From Nitrospirota bacterium (GTDB lineage Bacteria > Nitrospirota > Thermodesulfovibrionia > Thermodesulfovibrionales > Dissulfurispiraceae): a stretch of 64,000 nucleotides of DNA. Shown here one piece after another: positions 55,861 through 64,000 of the stretch. Position 1 is the stretch's first letter, and each line of letters opens with the position of its first letter. The position numbers and the translations under genes are program-made. The notes under the pieces are model-generated. The model saw nothing but the letters and a program-made list of their open reading frames with translations. It was not told where the DNA came from and did no database searches. Location of the stretch: NCBI GenBank assembly GCA_009773415.1, contig WSNO01000010.1, positions 1-64,000 of the forward strand. Direction: 5' to 3'.

Positions 55861-56001
55861 GTAGCAGCCGAAACCCGAAAATCAGGAGGCACGGGCTGTT
55901 TCATAATTGATGGATAGTGCTCCTCTCCCGCATCTCCCTGTGAGGGTGGGCAGGTATGGGGAAGGTGATGACAAGAACAGATGAACCGGAGGGAGCGGGG
56001 C

Positions 56002-57243
56002 ATGAACAGGAAATATCTTGCCGGCGGCAGTATTCTGGTTTTTCTCGGTTTGCTGATCGGGGTGGGCATATATACTTTCCAGAAGGGTTCCGCACCGGCT
56101 CAGCAGCTCACAAAACCTGCCACAGCAGTTGCCAGTCCGCCCAGTTCTGGTCCTCCGGCGCATCAAGGCCACGGCGGAGAATCTCCACAACCACAGGCCA
56201 AGGTTGAATCCTCACCTGAAGCAACATTCGAAGAGCCGCCGACTGTCGAAATCAGCCCCGACAAACAGCAGCTTATCGGGGTGAAGATTGCTGTGGTTGC
56301 AGTAAGGACGCTTCAGAAGGTTATCCGGACTGTCGGGCGGATAGAATATGACGAGCGGCGCATCGCAACCGCCAACACAAAAATAGAAGGCTGGATCGAG
56401 CACCTCCATGTCGACTATACCGGCAGATATGTGAATAAGGGTGAGCCGTTGGCTGAGATATACAGCCCTGATCTCTATGCCACCCAGCAGGAATATCTTC
56501 ACCTTCTTCAGTGGGAAAAACAAAATGCGGAGCGGAGCAACGGCGGGGGCGGCAATCTGCTCAGCCGTGACTCCCGGGCGCTTGTGGATGCTGCGCGGCA
56601 GCGGCTGAAACTGTGGGATATTTCAGATGCCCAGATAAAAAAAATCGAACAGAGCGGCAAGCCTGTTCGCACGCTGACATTATACAGTCCGGTCAGCGGG
56701 TATGTTGTGCAGAAGCCGGTGCTCAAGGGAATGCGGGTGATGCCCGGCGACAAGCTCTTCGATGTTGCGGACCTCTCATCTGTGTGGATCGTATCTGATA
56801 TCTACGAATATGAAATGTCGTTCGTCAAGGTCGGGCAGATCGCCGCAATCAGCCTGAGCGCGTTTCCCGGACAGGAGTTTGCTGCAAAGGTAGACTTTGT
56901 ATATCCTTCGCTTTCGGCAGAGACGCGAACCTCAAAAATCCGTTTTACTATGACCAATCCGAACAGACAGCTCAAGCCGCAGATGTTCACGAATGTCGAA
57001 ATTAAAATTCCGCTCGGGAAAAAGCTGGCTATTCCCCAGGATGCCGTCATAGACACCGGTATGCGCAAAATCGTCTATGTTGACAAGGGAGAGGGCTACT
57101 TTGAACCACGGGAAATTCATGTCGGTATCAAGGCAGAAGGGTTCATTGAAGTTGTCAAAGGACTCCAGTCTGGTGAGAAGGTTGCGTCTTCAGCTAATTT
57201 TCTCATCGACTCTGAAGCAAAACTCAAGGGCATCGTGAAATGA
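56002..57243 (+). CDS. RND periplasmic adaptor (CusB-like)
   Basis: This 413-residue membrane-fusion protein has an N-terminal membrane anchor (about 6-25) and a Pro/His linker with GHGG. The adaptor core has the lipoyl/hairpin region (WIEHLHVDYTGRYVNKGEPL, YATQQEYLHLLQ), a beta-barrel and a C-terminal membrane-proximal domain. It bridges CusA-like pump and TolC-like channel. The ATG at 56002 (after GGAGCGGGG) is preferred to that at 55981. Its stop overlaps the pump gene by four bases. Confidence 0.92.
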   Translation: MNRKYLAGGSILVFLGLLIGVGIYTFQKGSAPAQQLTKPATAVASPPSSGPPAHQGHGGESPQPQAKVESSPEATFEEPPTVEISPDKQQLIGVKIAVVAVRTLQKVIRTVGRIEYDERRIATANTKIEGWIEHLHVDYTGRYVNKGEPLAEIYSPDLYATQQEYLHLLQWEKQNAERSNGGGGNLLSRDSRALVDAARQRLKLWDISDAQIKKIEQSGKPVRTLTLYSPVSGYVVQKPVLKGMRVMPGDKLFDVADLSSVWIVSDIYEYEMSFVKVGQIAAISLSAFPGQEFAAKVDFVYPSLSAETRTSKIRFTMTNPNRQLKPQMFTNVEIKIPLGKKLAIPQDAVIDTGMRKIVYVDKGEGYFEPREIHVGIKAEGFIEVVKGLQSGEKVASSANFLIDSEAKLKGIVK

Positions 57244-60200
57244 TCATTGAGAGAGTCATCGACGCCAGTGCCCGCAACAAGTTCATTGTTTTTCTGGTCG
57301 TCTTTTTTCTTTGCGGTTGGGGCATCTGGTCGCTGAACCGGACGCCGCTTGATGCTATTCCGGACCTGAGCGATACGCAGGTCATTATCTATGCCGACTG
57401 GACCGGACGAAGCCCCGATCTGGTCGAGGATCAGATTACCTATCCCATAACATCCACACTGCTCGCTGCCCCGAAAGTGCAGGCAGTTCGCGGATTCTCT
57501 TTTCTTGGAAGTTCGTTTATTTATGTCATTTTTGAAGAGGGAACCGATATCTACTGGGCGCGCAGCCGGGTGCTTGAATATCTTCAGGCAGTCAGAAACA
57601 AATTGCCGGCGGACGTCAACCCGGTTCTCGGTCCCGACGCTACGAGTGTCGGGTGGGGATTCTCCTACGCTCTGGTTGATGAAACCGGGAAGCACGACCT
57701 CGCTCAGCTCCGATCGATGCAGGACTGGAATATCAAGCTGGCGGTCGAAAGCGTGCCCGGTGTGTCCCAGGTGGCAAGCATAGGAGGATTCGTCAAACAG
57801 TATCAGGTTTCCATCGACCCCAATCGCCTCTCGGCATATAACCTCCCTCTTACAAAGGTCACCGAGGCCATCCGCAAGAGCAACAGGGACGTCGAGGGCC
57901 GCGTACTGGAGTTTTCCGGCATCGAGTATATGGTGAGAGGGCGCGGTTACATTAAATCAGTCTCCGACATTGAAAGCATAGCAGTCGGTTCGAGCCCTGA
58001 CGGGACGCCCATCTACCTTCGCGATATCGCAAGCATTCAGCTTGGTCCGGAAATACGAAGAGGGATCGCAGAACTCGACGGTAAGGGTGAAGTGGCCGGC
58101 GGCATTGTTGTTGTTAGGTTCGGCGAAAATGTGCTCAGTGTTATCGAGCGGGTCAAGGCACGTCTTCAGCATGATGTTCAGCCTTCGCTTCCGCCGGGAG
58201 TGAAGATTGTAACCACATACGACCGCTCCGACCTGATCCGGAGATCCATCGAAACGCTCACCGAAGAGATTATCAAGCTTTCAATAGCGGTCTGCGTTGT
58301 GTGCGCAGTTTTCCTGTTTCATCTGCCGAGCGCGCTCGTCGTTATCCTCACGCTGCCGTTTGCCATCATCATCTCTTTTATTCTGATGTATTATCTTGGC
58401 GTCACTTCGAATATCATGAGCCTGAGCGGCATTGCCATTGCTATCGGCGCGATGGTGGATGCCTCCATCATCATGGTCGAAAATGCCCATAAGAAGCTTG
58501 AGGAGTGGGAGGAGCACGGGCGACCCGGAAGCCGGGTCAATGTGATAATCGACGCGGCAAAAGAGGTTGGTCCGTCGCTTTTCTTTTCGCTCCTTGTCAT
58601 TACAGTCGCGTTTCTGCCGGTTTTCACACTGCAGGCGCAGGCGGGCAGGCTCTTTAAGCCGCTGGCGTATACGAAGACGTTTGCCATGCTCTTTGCGTCA
58701 CTGTTGGCAATTACGCTGACCCCCGTGCTCATGACCATGCTCATCAGCGGCAACGACAAGCTTGCCAGGGTTCCCATTTTCAAATATCTCTTCACGATAT
58801 ATCCGGAGGAGAAGCATCCGGTCAGCATTATCCTCCACAAAATGTATGAGCCGGTGGCCAGACTGTCCCTGCGCTTCAAAAAATCGGTCATCATCGCGGC
58901 GGTTATCATCATGGGAATCACCGTCTATCCGTTCATGAAGCTTGGGACAGAATTCATGCCGTCGCTCTATGAAGGCGCTCTTTTTTACATGCCGGTGACG
59001 GTTCCGGGTATTTCGGTATCCGAAGCTTCCAGACTCCTTCAGATGCAGGACAAAATCATCATGCAGATTCCCGAAGTGGCGCAGGTCTTCGGCAAGGCCG
59101 GCCGTGCCGAAACCGCGACAGATCCGGCGCCCCTGGAGATGTTTGAGACGGTTATCAACCTGAAGCCGGAGTCTGAATGGCGACCCGGCATGACGGTAGA
59201 CAAGCTCAAGAACGAACTGAACGACGCACTGAACATTCCTGGAGTTGCCAATTCCTTTACCATGCCGATCAAGGCCCGAATCGACATGCTCGCAACCGGC
59301 ATCAGAACGCCGGTCGGCATAAAGATTCTCGGTCCGAATCTGTCGGAGATAGAGAGAATCGGCCTCGAACTGGAAAATGCCATCAAGGACATCGAGGGCA
59401 CGCGCAGTGTGTACGCAGAGCGGGTGACAACAGGATATTTCCTTGATTTCAGAATAAAGCGTGAAGAGATCGCCCGTTATGCTCTGACGATTGACGATGT
59501 GCAGGAGATTGTTCAGTCCGCCGTCGGCGGAATGAATCTGACCATGACGGTAGAAGGCCGGGAGCGCTATCCGGTCAATGTCCGATATGCACGTGAACTG
59601 CGGGACGACATCGAGAAACTGAAGCGGGTGCTTGTTCCGGTCACGGCAACCGCATCGCCCACGTCTGCCGGCATGTCGACGGGGACGTCCGGAACCACCT
59701 ATCAGGTTCCGCTCGGCGAACTGACGGACATCAGCATAGTGCGAGGGCCGACGCTCATAAAGAGCGAGGAGGGCCTTCTTACTTCGTATGTGTATGTTGA
59801 TTTTTGGGGCAGAGACATCGGCGGCTATGTTAAGGAAGCAAAGCAAAGGGCGGCTTCGATAAAAATTCCTGAAGGGTATCGTCTTCAGTGGAGCGGCGAA
59901 TATGAGAATATCGTAAAGACGCACGAGCGGCTGAAGATGGTAATTCCGCTCACCATTTTCATCATCTTTGTGCTGATTTATCTGAACACAAAGTCCATGA
60001 TGAAGACCTTCATCGTCCTGCTTGCGGTTCCGTTCTCTCTCGTAGGGTCGTTCTGGCTGCTGTATCTGCTGAATTACAACATGAGCATTGCGGTCTGGGT
60101 CGGCATTATCGCCCTTGCCGGTCTCGATGCGGAGACCGGTGTTATTATGCTCCTGTACCTTGACCTCGCTTATGAAAAGTGGAAAAAAGAGGGCAGGCTG

Positions 60201-60488
60201 AATTCACGGGACGACCTGAAGGAAGCGATCATGTACGGCGCGGTCAAGCGCATTCGCCCGAAGATTATGACCGCATGCGTCATTCTCGCCGGTCTGGTGC
60301 CGATTATGTTCAGCCATGGAACGGGTGCCGACGTGATGAAGCGTATCGCCGCCCCGATGGTCGGAGGAGTCATTACCTCAACTATTCTTGAGCTGCTCAT
60401 CTATCCGGCGATTTATATGATTTGGAAAGAACGCGAACTGAGGAAAAACGCGTCGGAGCTGATGTCAGGCACGTTTCCGAAAAAGTGA
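57240..60488 (+). CDS. cusA: Heavy-metal RND efflux pump (CusA-like)
   Basis: This 1082-residue inner-membrane proton-driven exporter is of the HME-RND class. The class signature GAMVDASIIMVENAHKK is in the fourth-helix region. The three methionines that bind Cu(I)/Ag(I) in E. coli CusA appear kept, in the segments LFYMPVTVPG, APLEMFET and RIDMLATGI, by my alignment from memory. It has twelve membrane helices in two halves. It overlaps the adaptor gene (ATGA). With the two-component system and the YtkA-like protein it forms a complete regulated efflux unit. Confidence 0.94.
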   Translation: MIIERVIDASARNKFIVFLVVFFLCGWGIWSLNRTPLDAIPDLSDTQVIIYADWTGRSPDLVEDQITYPITSTLLAAPKVQAVRGFSFLGSSFIYVIFEEGTDIYWARSRVLEYLQAVRNKLPADVNPVLGPDATSVGWGFSYALVDETGKHDLAQLRSMQDWNIKLAVESVPGVSQVASIGGFVKQYQVSIDPNRLSAYNLPLTKVTEAIRKSNRDVEGRVLEFSGIEYMVRGRGYIKSVSDIESIAVGSSPDGTPIYLRDIASIQLGPEIRRGIAELDGKGEVAGGIVVVRFGENVLSVIERVKARLQHDVQPSLPPGVKIVTTYDRSDLIRRSIETLTEEIIKLSIAVCVVCAVFLFHLPSALVVILTLPFAIIISFILMYYLGVTSNIMSLSGIAIAIGAMVDASIIMVENAHKKLEEWEEHGRPGSRVNVIIDAAKEVGPSLFFSLLVITVAFLPVFTLQAQAGRLFKPLAYTKTFAMLFASLLAITLTPVLMTMLISGNDKLARVPIFKYLFTIYPEEKHPVSIILHKMYEPVARLSLRFKKSVIIAAVIIMGITVYPFMKLGTEFMPSLYEGALFYMPVTVPGISVSEASRLLQMQDKIIMQIPEVAQVFGKAGRAETATDPAPLEMFETVINLKPESEWRPGMTVDKLKNELNDALNIPGVANSFTMPIKARIDMLATGIRTPVGIKILGPNLSEIERIGLELENAIKDIEGTRSVYAERVTTGYFLDFRIKREEIARYALTIDDVQEIVQSAVGGMNLTMTVEGRERYPVNVRYARELRDDIEKLKRVLVPVTATASPTSAGMSTGTSGTTYQVPLGELTDISIVRGPTLIKSEEGLLTSYVYVDFWGRDIGGYVKEAKQRAASIKIPEGYRLQWSGEYENIVKTHERLKMVIPLTIFIIFVLIYLNTKSMMKTFIVLLAVPFSLVGSFWLLYLLNYNMSIAVWVGIIALAGLDAETGVIMLLYLDLAYEKWKKEGRLNSRDDLKEAIMYGAVKRIRPKIMTACVILAGLVPIMFSHGTGADVMKRIAAPMVGGVITSTILELLIYPAIYMIWKERELRKNASELMSGTFPKK

Positions 60489-60561
60489 GGCTCCCGAAAA
60501 GCGGCAATGACACAGTAATGCTCAATTGGCGATATGCCGTCTGGTGTAAAAACAGAGGCGA

Positions 60562-61512
60562 CTAATTTCGGAGATGCCGGATCTCTTCCGTGAGCGCCCG
60601 GAGCAGCGACCTGTGGTCTGCGGTGTCCTGTCCAAGCTCCCAGATCATCATTCCTGCCAGCCCCTGCTCCCGCGCAAAGCGAACTTTTTTCTGAATTGTC
60701 CTGATGCCGTTGAAATAATAGTTTCCTGAGAGGTCGCTGTCGGGGGGAGGATTATATTTCAGGATCAGGTCGGCATAACTGACGGCATCGTTTCTGTCTT
60801 TCTGATTTCTGCCGAAGAACGGGACCCCGAGATACAGTTTTTCCTTCGGAACACCGAACGCAAGCTGCCGCTGAACATCGGCAACTCCTCCCTCATAGGT
60901 CGGAAAAACAGTGCCGTGATCATACGACATGAGATGGACATGGTCGACTGCCTGATAGGCTTCGGGAGAAAGCCGCTGAGCATGTCCGACTGCTACCGTA
61001 ACAAGCATGCGGTGCAGTCGGAATGCCCGTTTTGTCTCGACCAGAAGAAGCGAATAGGCTCTGTCTTCTTCCGGGGTTTCCGGGAATTCCCAGTCAAAAT
61101 CCACGCCGTCAAAATCATGCTCCCTGCAAAAGACCAGGAGCCGGCGAATAAATTCTTTCCGCAGCTTTTCATCCGTAGCCATAGGGCCAAAACCGCTGCT
61201 CTCTTTCCACCCGCCCACCGTCAGCATGATGCGCATGTTTGTGTCCCGTGAGAGCGACCGGATCTGCAGCAGTGCATCTCTGTTGAAGTTCGATGCATCA
61301 AGCTCGCCGGAAGGTTTCGGCTTCACATTGTAATACATAAGGTCATCAACGGCGCTGAACCATGCCGGCTGTATCGTGTCCATTCGGTAATAGGGAAGGT
61401 ATGCGACGGTCCGGAGCGCATCAGGGCTTTTTCTCGGCTCCATGCCGACACATGCGGCAAGAGCGCTGAGCAGTAGTGCCAAGAGCAGCGGAAAAAGAAC
61501 TCGCTGTATCAT
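60562..61512 (-). CDS. GH18-family glycosidase, lipoprotein
   Basis: This 316-residue protein has a lipoprotein signal (LSALAAC, lipidated Cys21) and a glycoside-hydrolase-18 TIM barrel. The catalytic motif DGVDFDWE (135-142) contains the acid Glu142, and the substrate-side MLTVGGW strand (96-102) is present. GH18 enzymes cut chitin, peptidoglycan-like or poly-GlcNAc chains; a spore-germination-type peptidoglycan hydrolase or a polymer-trimming enzyme are both possible. It is transcribed alone on minus. Confidence 0.9.
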   Translation of the reverse strand: MIQRVLFPLLLALLLSALAACVGMEPRKSPDALRTVAYLPYYRMDTIQPAWFSAVDDLMYYNVKPKPSGELDASNFNRDALLQIRSLSRDTNMRIMLTVGGWKESSGFGPMATDEKLRKEFIRRLLVFCREHDFDGVDFDWEFPETPEEDRAYSLLLVETKRAFRLHRMLVTVAVGHAQRLSPEAYQAVDHVHLMSYDHGTVFPTYEGGVADVQRQLAFGVPKEKLYLGVPFFGRNQKDRNDAVSYADLILKYNPPPDSDLSGNYYFNGIRTIQKKVRFAREQGLAGMMIWELGQDTADHRSLLRALTEEIRHLRN

Positions 61513-61679
61513 GTCAAAGTGTACATAAGGGCAATCCGTCCGGACGTCATGAGTATCGGCAGATGGTCATGAGAACGACCTGAAACAGAGAGAATCGGTG
61601 CAAAGAAGGCATCAAGCATTCACGCGATCCGGCACCATAGCAATAATCTGACAAAGGTTTTCTTTTTCATCGAGATATT

Positions 61680-61699
61680 CTGTCGTAAGTTTACGGCAG
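61680..61699 (-). other. Small hairpin after the symporter gene
   Basis: CTGTCGTA (61680-61687) and TACGGCAG (61692-61699) form an 8-bp stem with one G-T pair and an AGTT loop, just downstream of the symporter stop on minus. There is no T-run, so termination is doubtful. The rest of the 200-base gap shows nothing else. Confidence 0.35.
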
Positions 61700-61712
61700 G
61701 AGGCAACACGTG

Positions 61713-63257
61713 TCAAATGCGTGAACTATGACTTGCCGCGGGAGATTCATCGCCAAAAGCAGCGTCGATCAGCGATTTCGAAGGCGGCGCGGTCATCAGG
61801 CTGACCGCGGGCACGACAAGCATCGGCAGGAACATGGTAATTGCGCCCGCCAGAGGGATGCCGTTCTTCCCCCAGAGCAGAAAGAGAATGACCGCGCATG
61901 ACAGACCGGAGAAAATGCCCGCAAAAGCTCCCTGTCGGGTTGTTCTTTTCCAGAACAGGCCGTAAATATACGGAGCCAGAAACACCCCCGCAAGCGTTCC
62001 CCATGACATGACCATAAGGTTGACGATGACGTCCACCTTGACCATCGCCAGAATGAGCGAAAGCGCGACAAATACAGCGCAGAGCACCCGCATAAGCACC
62101 ATCGTCTGCTTCTGGTTTTTGTGACGGTCGATAAAAGCTCCGCACAGGTCGATCGCAATCGCCGAACTTGACACGAGTACAAGCGACGAGAGGCTCGACA
62201 TGGAGGCGGAAAAGACGAGCAGGAGGATGATGAGCACAAAACCGTGGGGCAGCATGGTCGTAATGAAATGCGGCATGAGCATGTCGAGGTTCGGTCTGCC
62301 GTTTTCAATTATTCCGTCGGGCAGTCCGTCGGGATAATAGAGGTGGGTCAGCGCCCCGCTGTAGTATGCTCCAAACGACATGAAGAGTGCGAAAAAACCC
62401 GCTACGATCATAGCGCGCCTGACATCGGCCGTGCTGCGGATTGAGTAAAATTTCTGCACCATCTGGGGAAGGGCCATCGGCCCGAAACTCGTAATCAGAA
62501 TCAGAGAAATGAGAATAACCGATCCCGGAACCGGCAACTGCATCTCCGGGGGGCCAAGCACAATAGTCTGGGTCAAGGCAGGGGACATGACCGCTGGGTT
62601 TCCCATCAGCTCGGTTGCCGTATGAACAAAGCCGCCCTGCCACTGCGCCAGGAGAAAAACCATGATGAGCACTCCGAAAAACTCGATGATGCCGCGAATA
62701 AAGTCACTCACCGCAACCGCGAGATAGCCGCCCATGACGAGATAAACGCCGGTCAGGGCTGCAAGGAAAATCAGTGCCTCATTGTATTGCAGTCCGAGTG
62801 TTTTCTCGAACAGATAGCTCAGCCCCATATAGACTGAGGCTGAGTAGGGAACCAGAAATACAAAGACCACCAGCGAGGAGATGATCTGCATGCCCTTGCT
62901 GTCGTATCGGGCTCTGAGAAACTCAGGCATGGTAAGGGCGTTCAGCCGCGCCGTCATGGTTCTGGTCCGGCCTGCAAGGAGTTTCCATGCCAGCAGCGTG
63001 CCGATAAGCGTATTGCCGACGACAATCCAGAGCGTATGTATGCCGAAGCCCCATCCGAGTTTTCCGGCATACCCTATGAAAAGAACCGCGGAGAAATACG
63101 TGGTTCCGTACGCGAAAGCGCTCATCCAGGGACCGAGTGTTCTGCCCCCCAGAAAAAAATCGCCGACTGATTTGGTGCGCCGCATGCACCAGTATCCGAC
63201 ACCCAGCATAATGAGGACGTATATGACTACAACTGCAGCATGCAGAAGCTGATTCAT
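61713..63257 (-). CDS. Sodium:solute symporter family (SSS) transporter
   Basis: This 514-residue inner-membrane protein has about 13 helices. It shows SSS/PutP-family features: YWCMRRTKSVGDFFLGGRTL near the start, GPMALPQMVQKFYS in the middle and SASMSSLSSLVLVSSSAIA. Substrate cannot be fixed; carboxylates, proline or similar solutes are usual for the family. The ATG at 63257 (MNQLLHAAVV) is preferred because the upstream extension of the longer frame is not family-like. It is divergent from the stress-protein gene. Confidence 0.9.
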   Translation of the reverse strand: MNQLLHAAVVVIYVLIMLGVGYWCMRRTKSVGDFFLGGRTLGPWMSAFAYGTTYFSAVLFIGYAGKLGWGFGIHTLWIVVGNTLIGTLLAWKLLAGRTRTMTARLNALTMPEFLRARYDSKGMQIISSLVVFVFLVPYSASVYMGLSYLFEKTLGLQYNEALIFLAALTGVYLVMGGYLAVAVSDFIRGIIEFFGVLIMVFLLAQWQGGFVHTATELMGNPAVMSPALTQTIVLGPPEMQLPVPGSVILISLILITSFGPMALPQMVQKFYSIRSTADVRRAMIVAGFFALFMSFGAYYSGALTHLYYPDGLPDGIIENGRPNLDMLMPHFITTMLPHGFVLIILLLVFSASMSSLSSLVLVSSSAIAIDLCGAFIDRHKNQKQTMVLMRVLCAVFVALSLILAMVKVDVIVNLMVMSWGTLAGVFLAPYIYGLFWKRTTRQGAFAGIFSGLSCAVILFLLWGKNGIPLAGAITMFLPMLVVPAVSLMTAPPSKSLIDAAFGDESPAASHSSRI

Positions 63258-63370
63258 GAGGGCAGTCTCCTTTTGCGTGACGAGGGCAGTGACAGATAAA
63301 CATGACATTATAGCAAAAAGGAAAAGTTCAGGACAGAATGCTCTTCCTGTCATTCTAACATGCGGATAAC

Positions 63371-63398
63371 TTGCAACTTTTTTTTTAATACGTATACT
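63371..63398 (+). promoter_or_regulatory. Promoter of the universal stress protein gene
   Basis: TTGCAA (63371-63376) and TATACT (63393-63398) are 16 bases apart, with a T-rich spacer. A second TATACT at 63399-63404 gives an alternative -10. It lies about 60 bases before the ATG, with AAAGGAGAG as ribosome site. Confidence 0.5.
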
Positions 63399-63460
63399 TA
63401 TACTATAACAACGGCTCGGCAGGGCGGCAGAAAGCTGCTTCTGCCAGGAAAGGAGAGTGT

Positions 63461-63940
63461 ATGTTCAAAAAGATTCTGGTGCCGCTGGATGGGTCAGGTC
63501 TTGCTGCAAGAATTCTGCCGCAGGTTGAGGATCTTGCAAAGTCCCAGCAGTCCGAAGTAGTATTGCTGACGGTGGGGGACGTTGGAAGCATGGTTATGGC
63601 CGCGGAGGCGTTACCGGGAGTGGTGCAAGACATGTATGCCTCGATAAAGGCATCGGCTGAAAAAAATCTTGCTGCGGTTGCGGCAACGATCAGCGTGAAA
63701 GGCATCAAGGTGTCTACCCAGTACCGTGAAGGGCTGCCGGCACAGGACATTCTCGAGGTCGCCATTGAAGAGGGCTGTGATTTGATCGCCATGGCTACTC
63801 ACGGGCGCGGCGAACTCTCCTGGGTACTCGGCAGTGTTGCCGAGAAGGTTTTGGCACACGCTACCGTGCCGGTGCTTTTGTTGCGGGTGATGGATGCTCA
63901 GCCGATTGAGAAGAAAAAGGCTCTTTTTGGCGCGCCATAA
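63461..63940 (+). CDS. Universal stress protein (UspA family)
   Basis: This 159-residue cytoplasmic protein opens with the family's FKKILVPLDGSGLA. It has the ATP-binding glycine motif MATHGRGELSWVLGSV and the closing strand VPVLLLR. Single-domain Usp proteins respond to starvation or other stress; no specific role can be assigned. It is a monocistronic unit with its own promoter and terminator. Confidence 0.93.
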   Translation: MFKKILVPLDGSGLAARILPQVEDLAKSQQSEVVLLTVGDVGSMVMAAEALPGVVQDMYASIKASAEKNLAAVAATISVKGIKVSTQYREGLPAQDILEVAIEEGCDLIAMATHGRGELSWVLGSVAEKVLAHATVPVLLLRVMDAQPIEKKKALFGAP

Positions 63941-63969
63941 CATCTGCACGTAGATATTACGAAACGGGA

Positions 63970-64000
63970 GCCTGTGCCCTTTGGCGGCACAGGCTTTTTT
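63970..64000 (+). terminator. Terminator of the universal stress protein gene
   Basis: GCCTGTGCC (63970-63978) and GGCACAGGC (63986-63994) form a 9-bp stem, extended by an A-T pair, and are followed by a T-run that reaches the window edge. The loop is 7 bases. Confidence 0.9.

Noticed and set aside
58698-59924. 408-residue minus-strand open frame inside the CusA-like gene
   Set aside because: It is fully antisense to a conserved RND pump, has a composition typical of a shadow frame (His, Arg, Asp rich) and no recognisable domain.

Overview
The window looks like a chromosomal segment of a Gram-negative (diderm) bacterium of the Nitrospirota or Desulfobacterota kind. This is an inference from gene content and order, with no database search behind it. 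The signs are Lpt and Mla envelope systems, an F1 operon with paired b' and b stator genes, a futalosine-type menaquinone gene (mqnA), rpoN beside hpf and rapZ, and the blocks def-fmt-DUF116-rsmB-PASTA-rpe and yajC-secD-secF-recJ. Almost all of the sequence is tightly packed housekeeping and envelope genes. The only mobile DNA seen is a decayed IS3-type transposase piece at the extreme left edge.

Left part (1-23.2 kb): the IS3 remnant, a UPF0182 membrane protein and a FecR/DUF6600-type secreted protein on the minus strand are followed by a long plus-strand series. It runs mlaE-mlaF-mlaD (lipid transport), def-fmt (initiator tRNA formylation and deformylation), DUF116, rsmB, a PASTA protein, rpe, a TPR protein, a PgsA-like phosphatidyltransferase, a PDZ/radical-SAM DUF512 protein, a Met-rich secreted protein, aroE, and then lptC-lptA-lptB-rpoN-hpf-rapZ.

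Middle part (23.2-43 kb): the stator/F1 operon (b', b, delta, alpha, gamma, beta, epsilon; subunits a and c are not here) starts from a strong sigma70-like promoter and ends at a strong terminator. It faces a minus-strand pair, an M48 protease and a GYF/DUF898 protein, and a small GGQ release-factor-like gene. An archease-rtcB-mqnA operon follows. Next is an exopolysaccharide locus in two convergent arms: a UDP-sugar dehydrogenase and a NodB-type deacetylase on plus; a sugar epimerase, a PgaC-like glycosyltransferase and a PgaA-like TPR/beta-barrel porin on minus. Together these could make, polymerise, trim and export an amino-sugar or aminouronic polymer. It is the best candidate here for an incompletely described system.

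Right part (43-64 kb): yajC-secD-secF-recJ; a glutamate/aspartate-type ABC importer (ATPase, binding protein, two permeases) whose promoter carries a 10-bp direct repeat; panB; a two-component system followed by a YtkA-like protein and a CusCBA-like heavy-metal RND efflux pump; a GH18 lipoprotein; a sodium/solute symporter; and a universal stress protein ending in a terminator at the window edge.

Start codons were adjusted from the longest open frame wherever a ribosome-binding site or family length argued for it. No tRNA, rRNA, CRISPR array or convincing riboswitch was seen.
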